From the NCBI RefSeq assembly GCF_026241895.1, contig NZ_JAPJIV010000002.1:310001-374000 (forward strand): a stretch of 64,000 nt of DNA, read 5' to 3'. How positions within the stretch are numbered: the first letter of the stretch is position 1; each line of letters opens with the position of its first letter. Under the pieces are notes generated by a model that saw nothing but the letters and a program-made list of their open reading frames with translations, was not told the origin of the DNA and ran no database searches. Of this stretch, positions 38,412 to 47,017 are shown piece by piece. The DNA is from Pseudomonas sp. RIT-562. Its GTDB lineage: Bacteria > Pseudomonadota > Gammaproteobacteria > Pseudomonadales > Pseudomonadaceae. A program made the position numbers and the translations under genes.

Positions 38412-39500
38412 TTAGGGTTCGAGGGCTGGATCGACGGACAGCGTCCGCACGCCACGACTGCCCGCCACCACCAGCGCACCATCGGCAGATTGGGTGGCAC
38501 CGGCTATGGGTGTCGGCGTCGTTTTCCGCAGCAGCTGCAGGTTTGCGCCCGAGCCCTGGCTGACGAGCATCTGCCCGCCCTGGGTGAACAGGCGGTAGTG
38601 GCCACCGGCATCGATCAGGCCGGCGGTGATGCTGACGTGCAGGCCAGTGTTCAGTGCGTTCCAACTGTGGCCGCCGTCGGTGCTGCGCAGTACGTTGCCG
38701 CGCAAGCCGTAGACGAGCACTTCGCCCGGCTTGCCCAGCACGCCGAAGAAGCTGCCCTGATAAGGCGTCGGCACGGCGGCGAAGCGGCGGCGGCTGTCGT
38801 CCCATTTGAGCAGCAGGCCTTGCTCGCCCGCGATGTACAGAGCGTCGCCAGTGGAGGCGATGGCGTTGAGGTGAAAGCCTTGGGGGTTATCGGTACGATC
38901 CTGGAATGGCGTCCAGCTCAGGCCACCGTCGTCGGTGCGCAGGATCAGGTTGAACACACCGATCACATAACCGACCTTGTCATTGGCGAACCAGACGTCG
39001 AGCAGCGGTTTGTCTGCGCCCTGTTCGACCAGGCGCTGGCCCTCGGCAACCAGCAGCGGCCATTGCTCGTTGCCCGGTTCGGCGCTGGCCAGCGTCGAGT
39101 AGTGCTTGACCAGCAAGGCACCCATCTGACGCCCGTCGAGTTGCCGGGACCAGGTCGCGCCAGCGTCGCGGCTGTGCAGTACCACGCCGTCATTACCCAC
39201 CGCCCAGCCTTGGGTGGCTGTTGGGAAGTTCACGGCGGTAAGGTCGGCACTGACCGGTACGGCCGCCTGTTGCCAGCGCTTGCCGGCGTCATCCGAATAT
39301 AAAATATGGCCGCGCTGGCCGACGGCGATCACGCGCTCACCGGCGCGGGCCATGCCGGACAACGAACTGTTGATCGCCAATGGGCTGACCTTGGCCGGCA
39401 GGTCCAGCACATCAACGTAATCGGTCGCGTGAGTGACGCCCTGCATCAGGCCGAGCATCAGGCCAAACGCAACCTGCAGATAATTCTTATACGAACACAT
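38412..39500 (-). CDS. Exported YCF48/BNR beta-propeller protein
   Basis: 362 residues. Signal peptide MCSYKNYLQVAFGLMLGLMQ...THA, then BNR/Asp-box-like blades (LYSDDAGKRWQQAAVP, LHSRDAGATWSRQL, LRTDDGGLSWTPFQ, LRSTDGGHSWNAL) of the photosynthesis-assembly YCF48 fold. AGAGGG upstream supports the ATG at 39500. Always seen beside RND/DUF1302/DUF1329 genes in such clusters, suggesting an accessory periplasmic role in transport. Confidence 0.88.
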   Translation of the reverse strand: MCSYKNYLQVAFGLMLGLMQGVTHATDYVDVLDLPAKVSPLAINSSLSGMARAGERVIAVGQRGHILYSDDAGKRWQQAAVPVSADLTAVNFPTATQGWAVGNDGVVLHSRDAGATWSRQLDGRQMGALLVKHYSTLASAEPGNEQWPLLVAEGQRLVEQGADKPLLDVWFANDKVGYVIGVFNLILRTDDGGLSWTPFQDRTDNPQGFHLNAIASTGDALYIAGEQGLLLKWDDSRRRFAAVPTPYQGSFFGVLGKPGEVLVYGLRGNVLRSTDGGHSWNALNTGLHVSITAGLIDAGGHYRLFTQGGQMLVSQGSGANLQLLRKTTPTPIAGATQSADGALVVAGSRGVRTLSVDPALEP

Positions 39501-39569
39501 ACCGCGCCCTCTTCGGAAAACCGCGCCAGGACACACAGTCGTGTGCCTGGCGTTCAAGCCAGCGGTTGG

Positions 39570-40928
39570 TCAGCGAATGCCGCTGCCGGCCAGGGATTCC
39601 GACGACCACTGGGCCTTGGAGAGCGGGTCGATGTACTTGATGCCGCCGTAAGGACCGACCACTCCGTTGATGTTGTAGGAACCGCCCACCAGGTCGTAGA
39701 TCATGAACGGCGTCGAGTCCGGCACCTGTTTGTCGTAGCTCTGGCTGAGGAAGGCGAAGGAGCCGCGATAGAGCTGGCCACGGGCGTCATATTGATCCGA
39801 GGCCAGGGCGCTCCAGCTGTCTTCGTCGAGGTAGAAGCGGCGCTTGGCGTAGATGTGGCGGGCGCCGGCCTTGAGGGTGCCTTCGACCACCCAGACGCGG
39901 TGTTTTTCCCAGCGCACGAAGTCCGGTGCCAGGTGATTGGCGGTGGTCAACGCCTTCGGATCCTGGGCATAGGTCAGCTTGTAGGTGTTGTAGGGCTCGA
40001 TCATTTCCTGCTTGCCCGTAAGCTTCCAGTCGTAGCGGTCCAGCGCGCCGTTGAACACGAACACGTCGTCGTAGGTGCCTGCGCCAGCGGTGCCCGGGTT
40101 AGGCGTGTCGTACGCCAGGTTCGGTGCCAGCTTGACCCGACGCTGCCCAGGCAGGTACTGCCAGGCGCGACGCGGTTGCTGCAACGGGTTGGCGGCGTCC
40201 TTGAGCATCACCGCTTCGCCCGCTCGCCGCGCCGGGCCGGTGTACGACAGCTTCATCTGGTAATACACGTCGGCGCTGCTGATCGGTTGCGTCAGGTTTT
40301 CGTAGATCGGATACGAGATGAACGCCTGCCCGGTGGTCGCCAGGCTCGGCACGCCGGCAGAGTCGACGTTCCACGAGTCGTACTTGGAGTTGATGCTCAC
40401 GCCCTGGTAACGCAACAGGAAGTTCCACATCGCCTCGTTGCCCGACTGCGGAATCGGGAACGGCACGCCCGGCAGCACGTTGTCGATGGCCAAGCCGTTT
40501 TCCAGGGACTTGGCGCCGGTGGCGTTTTTCACGCCATTATCGAGGATCGCTTTGGGCAGCGAGACGGTGCGGTGGGTCGGGTACACGTCGACCCGGAAAG
40601 TCGGAAAGCGCTTGGCCAGCTCCACCGTGGTGGCGCTGAGCATGCTCTTGTACTGATCAACGTTTTTGCCATCGATCACCAGCACCGGTTTTTCATTGGC
40701 AAAGGGGTCCGGGCGCATGCTGTCACCGGCTTTGAAACTGGCCGGCGCGGTGGTCAGGCCACCGCTGTAGGCGGGGATGGAGCCATCAGCGTTGCCGGCT
40801 TTTTCGGCACCCACCAGGGTCAGGCTGCTGCCCAACTGGCTAGCGTCCTGGGTTGAGACAGCGGCCTGTGCCTGGGCGACAAGGATGATGGTCAGCGACG
40901 CGGCCAACACGGTTTTCACGAATTTCAT
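39570..40928 (-). CDS. DUF1329 periplasmic protein
   Basis: 452 residues with a clear Sec signal (MKFVKTVLAASLTIILVAQAQA). The rest matches DUF1329, whose members have a LolB/LolA-like beta fold suited to holding a hydrophobic ligand. Motifs include RFPTFRVDVYPTHRTVSLP and VWVVEGTLKAGARHIYAKRRFY-like text. It is 41 bases after the DUF1302 gene. Probably ferries substrate across the periplasm. Confidence 0.92.
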   Translation of the reverse strand: MKFVKTVLAASLTIILVAQAQAAVSTQDASQLGSSLTLVGAEKAGNADGSIPAYSGGLTTAPASFKAGDSMRPDPFANEKPVLVIDGKNVDQYKSMLSATTVELAKRFPTFRVDVYPTHRTVSLPKAILDNGVKNATGAKSLENGLAIDNVLPGVPFPIPQSGNEAMWNFLLRYQGVSINSKYDSWNVDSAGVPSLATTGQAFISYPIYENLTQPISSADVYYQMKLSYTGPARRAGEAVMLKDAANPLQQPRRAWQYLPGQRRVKLAPNLAYDTPNPGTAGAGTYDDVFVFNGALDRYDWKLTGKQEMIEPYNTYKLTYAQDPKALTTANHLAPDFVRWEKHRVWVVEGTLKAGARHIYAKRRFYLDEDSWSALASDQYDARGQLYRGSFAFLSQSYDKQVPDSTPFMIYDLVGGSYNINGVVGPYGGIKYIDPLSKAQWSSESLAGSGIR

Positions 40929-40969
40929 CTTGTTATTCTCCTGCTTGCATTGAGCAAATCAGTGGTGCA

Positions 40970-42973
40970 TCAAAAAGTGGTTTTCATCGTCAGGTACACG
41001 GCGCCACGGTCTTCAGTCGTTGCGCCGCCACCGGAGAAGGCGGAGTAGCCGCCGGCGTAACAGGCGTAGTTTTCGTTACCGCTGAAGGCGTTCGGCGCAG
41101 GACCGTCGCCGCCGTTCGGGCCGGTGCTGACGCCGCTGACATTGCACTTGTCGGCCTTGCCGAAAGAGTCCACGTACTTCAGGTCGACAAAGTATTTGTT
41201 GTACACAACGGCCCCGAGGCCGACGGCGTAGTTACCGGTGTCTTTGGCGCCGCCACCGGAGACCGGTGAAACGCCGTCGAGACCGAGGTTGATGGACATC
41301 GGCGCGTTGAGGTCGACACCGGGAAATACCTGGTACCAGGTGGGGATGAAGTTGACCGCGACGCCCCAGTTGTCCCGAGTCGGCGCGTCGATGCCGCGAT
41401 AGGTGTCCTTGCCCTTGTAGAGCGCCTCGTTCTTGCTATCGAGCTTGAGCAGATTGCTGTAGTACAGCTCGCCAAGCAGGGTCGCCGAATCGAACACAGG
41501 CGTTTTGCCAATGGTCATCAGACCGTTGAGCGTCCAGTGCAAGGTGTCGCCGGTGGCGGCCATGCTGTCGCCTTTTTGCGGGGTGTCGTACACCACGCCG
41601 GTGCTGGCGGTACGCGCTGGCAACAGGCCAAGGCCCTGGCCGAGACCCAGCGGGCTGTTGGTGCTGACAATGGCCGGAATGCTCGCCAGCGGCATGTTGT
41701 GGCGGATGTTCAGGTCCGAACCCACGCTCACCCCGCCAACGTCCTTGGACAGGCTCAGGCCGACGATCTTGATGTTGTCGGCATAGGCCATTTGATAGGT
41801 GGCGGTGCTCAGCGAGTTGAGGGTGTTGACCACTGCGGGCACCTGCCCTGCCGGCGGAGTGCCGTTGGCGTTGGCCGAACTCAGGCCCCGGGCATCCAGC
41901 CAGGCTTGCGGGAGGATTTCCGAGGTTTCGCGGTAGTAGACGCCGAGGGTGCCGTCCAGCCAGGCGGGCGACCACTTGGCCATGAGGCCCCAGTCGCCGC
42001 GTTTGTCCGGCGTCAGGTCATGCCCGCGACGCACGTTGGTCAAGCCGTTGCACGGCGCCAGGCCACAACCCAGCGGGCTGCCCGGAACCACGGCGTTGGT
42101 GTTGCCGAGCAGGAACGATTGCGCACCAAAACCGACCAGGTCGGAACCACCGTAATAGGTGCCGGCTTCAGGCAGACGCGCGGCATCCCAGTCGAGAAAA
42201 TATTGGGCACCCACCGTCAGTTCAGGATTGACCGTGAATGACATCGACAGCTGATTACGCGGGACGAACAACTCCTTGGCCTCAGTGCCCGGCGATGCAG
42301 CCAGCTTGGCCAGGTCCAGGCCGGACTGGCCGTAGCTATTGGAATGCACCGGGTTGAGAATAGTCTCGCCCCAGAACACGTTGTGCTGGCCAGCCTTGAC
42401 GCTCAGCAGCGACTCCTCGCCGATTTCGGTGCTGTAGAACACGAAGGCATCGAGGATTTCACCGGACGGACCGTTGTAATAACGCTGGGCATAATTGCTC
42501 AGGTGCGGGCTGCCATTGCCGACGTTGTCACTGGTGACGGCGCCCAGGCGCGGGTCGTTGGCGACCAGGCCCGAGCGGGCGTCATTACCGTTGACGAAGG
42601 GGTTGGAATTGGAGCCGGTGTTCTCGTAAGCCTTGTCGTACCAACTGGCGGCGCTGACGCGAAAGCCCATGTGATTCTGGTAGACCACGTCCAGCTCGGT
42701 CAGCAAGTCGAAACGGTTGGTGATGTTGGTGCCGGCCTTGCGGAAGTTGTAGTCGCCGTCGTTGTTGTTCGGGGTTGCCAACAGGCGTTTATCGGCGCTT
42801 TCCGTGCGTACGCCGTAGTTGTACTTGATGGTGTTATCCACACGCACAGCCCAGTCCGGGTCCCCCATATCTATTTCTGCGCCATGGGCGGCGGGCACAA
42901 GGGTGGCCAGGATCGCCGAGGCCAGCAGGGTGTAACGTGCAGTGGTGAAGCCATGATTCTTATTGTTGTGCAT
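40970..42973 (-). CDS. DUF1302 outer-membrane barrel-like protein
   Basis: 667 residues. Signal peptide MHNNKNHGFTTARYTLLASA...HGA, followed by alternating polar/aromatic strands ending in Phe (AVYLTMKTTF), as expected for an outer-membrane beta-barrel. The ATG at 42973 has GGAG seven bases upstream; the longer frame adds a basic stretch without a signal. The family regularly pairs with DUF1329 in clusters for hydrophobic substrate use (esters, alkanes, steroids). Confidence 0.92.
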   Translation of the reverse strand: MHNNKNHGFTTARYTLLASAILATLVPAAHGAEIDMGDPDWAVRVDNTIKYNYGVRTESADKRLLATPNNNDGDYNFRKAGTNITNRFDLLTELDVVYQNHMGFRVSAASWYDKAYENTGSNSNPFVNGNDARSGLVANDPRLGAVTSDNVGNGSPHLSNYAQRYYNGPSGEILDAFVFYSTEIGEESLLSVKAGQHNVFWGETILNPVHSNSYGQSGLDLAKLAASPGTEAKELFVPRNQLSMSFTVNPELTVGAQYFLDWDAARLPEAGTYYGGSDLVGFGAQSFLLGNTNAVVPGSPLGCGLAPCNGLTNVRRGHDLTPDKRGDWGLMAKWSPAWLDGTLGVYYRETSEILPQAWLDARGLSSANANGTPPAGQVPAVVNTLNSLSTATYQMAYADNIKIVGLSLSKDVGGVSVGSDLNIRHNMPLASIPAIVSTNSPLGLGQGLGLLPARTASTGVVYDTPQKGDSMAATGDTLHWTLNGLMTIGKTPVFDSATLLGELYYSNLLKLDSKNEALYKGKDTYRGIDAPTRDNWGVAVNFIPTWYQVFPGVDLNAPMSINLGLDGVSPVSGGGAKDTGNYAVGLGAVVYNKYFVDLKYVDSFGKADKCNVSGVSTGPNGGDGPAPNAFSGNENYACYAGGYSAFSGGGATTEDRGAVYLTMKTTF

Positions 42974-43096
42974 TACGTGTCTCCGCCTTTTTGTATTTGT
43001 TTTAAGCGCAGCCGCCCCCGCGCAAACCTCTGTGGGTGTGCGATTAAGGAATGAGGGCAAATGCCGGTTGGCGTACTGCCAGTCCAGCTCCTTGTA

Positions 43097-43732
43097 TTAG
43101 CGGTCCAGCTCCAGGATGAGTGCCTCGGCTTGCGGCCAGTGGCCAAATCCTGCGGCCGGATTGAGATGGCCGACTTCGCCCAGATTGAGCAATTCGGCAC
43201 CCCAGCCCGTTGCCATGCGGGTGACCGCAGCAAGGCTGGCAAGGTGATCATTGGTGCTGCCGGCGACGATGCTGCGAAACGGCAGCGGGCCTTGGGGCAG
43301 CGGATTCCAGCCCTGACTGCGCAGGGTTGCAGAGGACGGATAGTGGGGCGGCCAAACCGCATCCAGATCCGGAGGCGCGGCCAGCAGCGCGCCCTTGATC
43401 GGACGACCGAACTGCGCGGCCCAGTGCGCAACCATCAACACACCGGCGCTGTGGGCGACCAGAATCACCGGCCCGTCGATCTGTTCCAGCTCGTGCTGGA
43501 TTGCCCGCACACGCGCCTGGCAGTCGAGCTTGTCGGTTTCCAGCGGCGGCACGCTGCGGACCTTGCTCAATCTGGCTTGCAACAATGTTTGCCAATGTTC
43601 GGCAACGTGCTCGCGCAGACCGGGGACGATCAGAACGGTGGCGGCAGTTTGCAGTTTGTCCACTTCAACACCTTCGCTTTCTCGATTACTCGACTGGCTC
43701 TTTGCGCCAGGGGCTTTTTGTAGTGTCGACAT
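43097..43732 (-). CDS. RBBP9/YdeN-type alpha/beta serine hydrolase
   Basis: 211 residues. Nucleophile serine in VILVAHSAGVLM, catalytic Asp in AGSTNDHLA and His in GEVGHLNPAAGFGHW. No signal peptide, so cytoplasmic. An esterase role would supply free acid for the acyl-CoA ligase of the same cluster. First gene of the minus-strand set, divergent from the AraC regulator; the shared 20-nt motif lies 44 bases upstream. Confidence 0.9.
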   Translation of the reverse strand: MSTLQKAPGAKSQSSNRESEGVEVDKLQTAATVLIVPGLREHVAEHWQTLLQARLSKVRSVPPLETDKLDCQARVRAIQHELEQIDGPVILVAHSAGVLMVAHWAAQFGRPIKGALLAAPPDLDAVWPPHYPSSATLRSQGWNPLPQGPLPFRSIVAGSTNDHLASLAAVTRMATGWGAELLNLGEVGHLNPAAGFGHWPQAEALILELDR

Positions 43733-43775
43733 TAAAGAGCCCTCAACCGGTGCGCTTTACATTGGACGTCAGGTA

Positions 43776-43795
43776 CTTTTCTTTTCATGACAGAT
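43776..43795. promoter_or_regulatory. Candidate operator, copy 1 of a shared 20-nt motif
   Basis: CTTTTCTTTTCATGACAGAT, matching 19 of 20 bases with 51510-51529. It sits between the divergent hydrolase and AraC genes and is followed by the inverted repeat TTGTC-GGAC-GACAA (43795-43808). Probably an AraC-family binding site; the binding protein is inferred. Confidence 0.55.
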
Positions 43796-43883
43796 TGTCG
43801 GACGACAACTGTTCAACGGCCCACGCGCTGGATATAGTCGCCTCGCTTACGCCGATAGCCATCGACCCACGGAGGACCTTCGC

Positions 43884-44891
43884 ATGCCCAAGCTAGTTCG
43901 CGCCGCCGTGTTGACCAACTACCTGGAGGTCACCCAGTACCTGGGGTTCAACCCGCGGGACGTGATGGCGGGCGTTGGCCTGAGCAAGGCCCAGTTGCAA
44001 GCCCCCGAGTCGCGCATTCCCATCGATTCTGCCGTGCGCCTGCTGGAAGAATCGGCTGCCGCCAGCGGCTGCCAGACGTTAGGCCTGAGCATGGCCGAGT
44101 CGCGCCAGCTCTCGGATTTCGGGGTGGTCAGCCTGCTGCTCAGCCACCAGCGCACCTTGCGCGATGCGTTGCAGGTGGTGCTGCATTACCGGCACTTGAT
44201 GAATAATTCCCTGGCGATCTTCGTCGAAGAAGCCGGCAAGATGGTGATCATTCGCGAAGAGGTGGTCACCGAATCGCCGATGCCCAGCAAGCAGGCCACT
44301 GAGCTGGCCATTGGTGTGATGTTCCGTCTGTGCGCCGCGTTGCTCGGCAGCCACTGGCACCCCTACAGCGTCAATTTCATGCACCAGGCGCCGGAAAACC
44401 TGCAACTGCATCGGCGCCTGTTCGGATGCAACCTGGAGTTCGGCAGCGAGTTCAATGGCATCGTCTGTCCCAATACCAGTCTCGACCTGCCCAATCCCCA
44501 CGCCGATCCCGCCATGGCCCGCTACGCGCAGAGTTACCTCGACTCGCTGCAGAACCATGAGGGCGCCTCGCTGCTGTTCGAAGTGCGCAAGGCGATCTAC
44601 ATGCTGTTGCCCATGGGCCGCGCCACCATCGAGCAGATCGCCCAAACCCAGGGCATGAACGTGCGCACCCTGCAGCGGCGCCTGAAGGACGACGGCTGCT
44701 CCTTCAACGACCTGATCAACGACGTGCGCCGCGACCTGGTGCTGCGTTATCTGGAAAACCCGAACTACCCGCTTAGCCGAATTGCCGACATGCTCGGCTA
44801 CTCCATGGCGAGTTCTTTCACGCGCTGGTTCATCAACCAGTTCGGCATGCCGCCTGCGACGTGGCGGGCGCAGAAGCACAAGCTGTCCTGA
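43884..44891 (+). CDS. AraC-family regulator, OruR-like N-terminal domain
   Basis: 335 residues. N-terminal arabinose-binding-like domain of the OruR/ArgR type (LTNYLEVTQYLGFNPRDVMAGVGLSKAQL) and a C-terminal double HTH (TIEQIAQTQGMNVRTLQRRL and PLSRIADMLGYSMASSFTRWF). It is flanked by the divergent acyl-substrate cluster and the convergent end of the YeiH operon, so it is the natural candidate to control both. GGAGG lies upstream of the ATG. Confidence 0.94.
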   Translation: MPKLVRAAVLTNYLEVTQYLGFNPRDVMAGVGLSKAQLQAPESRIPIDSAVRLLEESAAASGCQTLGLSMAESRQLSDFGVVSLLLSHQRTLRDALQVVLHYRHLMNNSLAIFVEEAGKMVIIREEVVTESPMPSKQATELAIGVMFRLCAALLGSHWHPYSVNFMHQAPENLQLHRRLFGCNLEFGSEFNGIVCPNTSLDLPNPHADPAMARYAQSYLDSLQNHEGASLLFEVRKAIYMLLPMGRATIEQIAQTQGMNVRTLQRRLKDDGCSFNDLINDVRRDLVLRYLENPNYPLSRIADMLGYSMASSFTRWFINQFGMPPATWRAQKHKLS

Positions 44892-44920
44892 CCCATAATC
44901 GGCGTGTACCCGAAATCACT

Positions 44921-45010
44921 GTGGGAGCGGGCTTGCTCGCGAAGTGGCCAGCAGATCCAGCGTCAATGCCGCCTGACACACCGCCTTCGCGAGCAAGCCC
45001 GCTCCCACAG
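44921..45010. repeat. REPIN: inverted pair of REP elements
   Basis: GTGGGAGCGGGCTTGCTCGC ... GCGAGCAAGCCCGCTCCCAC, near-perfect arms in the gap between the convergent AraC and YeiH genes. Confidence 0.9.
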
Positions 45011-45024
45011 GTTTTGTATCAGGT

Positions 45025-46035
45025 TTAAACTGCCCAGCGCAGCAACAACAGCACCAGCACCACCAGGAACACCGTCTCCCCCACCATCAGCAGGATCGGT
45101 TTGATACCGACTGCAGCCAACTCCTTCAGACGGGTCTTCATGCCCAAGGCACTGATGGACACCACCAGGCACCAGCGCGACAGTTCGTTAACCGAGCCCT
45201 GCACTGCCGGGGCTATCCACCCAGTGCTGTTGACGCAGGCCAGCAGCAGAAAACCGACCGCGAACCACGGCAGCAACGGCGGGCGCTTGGCGGTCGGATC
45301 AGCGCCTTGCATACGGGTGATCATGGCCGCCGCGACGATCACCGGCAGCAACATGGCGACCCGCATCAGCTTGATTACCGTGGCCGTGTCGCCGGTCTCG
45401 GTCGACATGCTGTAGCCGGCACCGACCACCTGGGCCACATCGTGGATAGTCGCGCCAAGGAACACCCCCGCCACCTGCGGCGACAGCTCCAGCCAGTTGG
45501 CAATCATCGGGTAGACGATCATCGCCAGGGTCGATAACGCCGAAACGCCAATCACCGTGAACAGCGTCGCCCGCTCCTTCTGCGGATGATTCGGCAGTGC
45601 TGCCGCCAGGGCCAACGCCGCCGAGGCGCCACAGATCGCCGTGGCGCCGCCAGTGAGCATGCCAAACAAACGTTGAAAGCCCAGGGCCTTGGCGGCGATC
45701 ACGGAAACGCCGATGGTCACCACCACCAGGATCACTACCAGGGCAATCGGCTTCCAGCCCAGCGCGGCCATTTGCTCAAGAGTGATGCGCATGCCCAGCA
45801 GCGCAACGCCAATGCGCAACACGGTGCGCGCAGTAAACTCGACACCGGCCTTGCACGGGCCGTCATCGGCAAGAAAATTCAGCGCCATGCCCAGCAGCAA
45901 GGCAAACAGCATGACCGGCGCACCGTAGTGCTCGGACAGAAACGACGCGGCCGCCGCCACGATCAGGCTGACGATAAAACCCGGGGCCAATTCGCGCGTG
46001 CGGCTATGGAGACGGGTCAGAGCAATGGCGCTCAT
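45025..46035 (-). CDS. YeiH-family putative sulfate/sulfite exporter
   Basis: 336 residues with about ten membrane helices; LLFGxAI-type motifs GGATAICGASAALALA and GATIHDVAQVVGAGYSMS mark the YeiH/PSE family, some members of which sit in sulfonate-degradation clusters and export sulfite or sulfate. The start at 46035 (MSAIALTR) has GAGGAGGG upstream and overlaps the Rieske stop by four bases. Its presence is the main hint that the operon releases an inorganic sulfur anion. Confidence 0.87.
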   Translation of the reverse strand: MSAIALTRLHSRTRELAPGFIVSLIVAAAASFLSEHYGAPVMLFALLLGMALNFLADDGPCKAGVEFTARTVLRIGVALLGMRITLEQMAALGWKPIALVVILVVVTIGVSVIAAKALGFQRLFGMLTGGATAICGASAALALAAALPNHPQKERATLFTVIGVSALSTLAMIVYPMIANWLELSPQVAGVFLGATIHDVAQVVGAGYSMSTETGDTATVIKLMRVAMLLPVIVAAAMITRMQGADPTAKRPPLLPWFAVGFLLLACVNSTGWIAPAVQGSVNELSRWCLVVSISALGMKTRLKELAAVGIKPILLMVGETVFLVVLVLLLLRWAV

Positions 46036-46358
46036 GGCGCGCCCTCCTCGGGAACAATGACGATGAACGCCTGGCCGTCGACGATCTCGACCGGGTAGTT
46101 GTTGACTTTGACCTGCCTGGAATTGAGCAAGTAGCCGCTGTGCAAATCGAAGCGCAAACCATGGGCGCAGCACTGAATAACCCTGCCCTCCAGGCGCCCG
46201 CCACACAGCGAGGCGCCCTGGTGCGGGCAGCTGTCATCGATGGCAAACAGTTGCCCGTCGACGTTGAACAACGCCAGGCTTTTGTCTTCGAATTCGAACA
46301 GCGCACGGCCACCGGCCTGCGGGTATTTGCCGGCAGGTACGGGAACGCGCCGGGTCAT
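46032..46358 (-). CDS. Rieske [2Fe-2S] ferredoxin-like protein
   Basis: 108 residues with both Rieske boxes: CPHQGASL and CCAHGLRFDLHSG. Stand-alone Rieske ferredoxins give electrons to oxygenases; here no Rieske oxygenase subunit is nearby. Coupled by four-base overlaps to both neighbours (ATGA), which ties it firmly to the operon. It may serve an oxidoreductase elsewhere. Confidence 0.9.
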   Translation of the reverse strand: MTRRVPVPAGKYPQAGGRALFEFEDKSLALFNVDGQLFAIDDSCPHQGASLCGGRLEGRVIQCCAHGLRFDLHSGYLLNSRQVKVNNYPVEIVDGQAFIVIVPEEGAP

Positions 46359-47017
46359 GCCGGGTGGCGCTCGCGCGCACTGTCCTTCAGCGCCTGGTTC
46401 ATCGCGCCGAGCAGCGCCTGCGCAGGTTGTGCACCGACCACCGTCATGCGGCGGTCGAACTGAAAGCTCGGCACCCCACTGCTAGCGGCCGCAGATCCTG
46501 CAAATGGCGTGGCATCGCCCTTGAGGCAATCGAGCAGCACCTCTGAATCGACGCCGCAGGAACGGGCAATAGCCAGCAAGGTTTCACCGCACCCAAGATT
46601 TTCGCGTCTCGAGAAATAGGCCGCGAACAGCCGTTCGAGCAGCATTTCACGCTGGGCAACGTTGCCCACCGCGCCAACTCGTTCGAACAAACGATGGGCG
46701 TCGGCTGTGTTCGGCATCGTCTCGATGCTGCCGAGATCGATGTTCAACCCAACCGCCGCGGCAGCCTGCTGAACCTGAGCCTGACGCAGGCTCACTGCGT
46801 CGGCACTGCCCAGGCGCTGGCGGTAGAAATCGGCGAAGGGCTCGCCTTCTGCCGGCAACTGCGGCAGCAACTGCACGCCATGCCACACCGTGCTCATATT
46901 CACGTCCGGATGGCGACTGCGGAACTGGACCTGCGCATGCTCCAACTGGCGTTTGCCGATCAGGCACCAAGGGCAGATAAAATCGAAAAACACATCAATC
47001 TGTAAATGACGACTCAC
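46355..47017 (-). CDS. DsbA-family (FrnE-like) oxidoreductase
   Basis: 220 residues: thioredoxin fold with an inserted helical domain and an N-terminal CPWC motif (FFDFICPWCLIGKRQLE). No signal peptide, so cytoplasmic. FrnE-like proteins act as thiol oxidoreductases or isomerases, and related kappa-GST members isomerise aromatic intermediates with glutathione. The start overlaps the MFS stop. Confidence 0.88.
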   Translation of the reverse strand: MSRHLQIDVFFDFICPWCLIGKRQLEHAQVQFRSRHPDVNMSTVWHGVQLLPQLPAEGEPFADFYRQRLGSADAVSLRQAQVQQAAAAVGLNIDLGSIETMPNTADAHRLFERVGAVGNVAQREMLLERLFAAYFSRRENLGCGETLLAIARSCGVDSEVLLDCLKGDATPFAGSAAASSGVPSFQFDRRMTVVGAQPAQALLGAMNQALKDSARERHPA

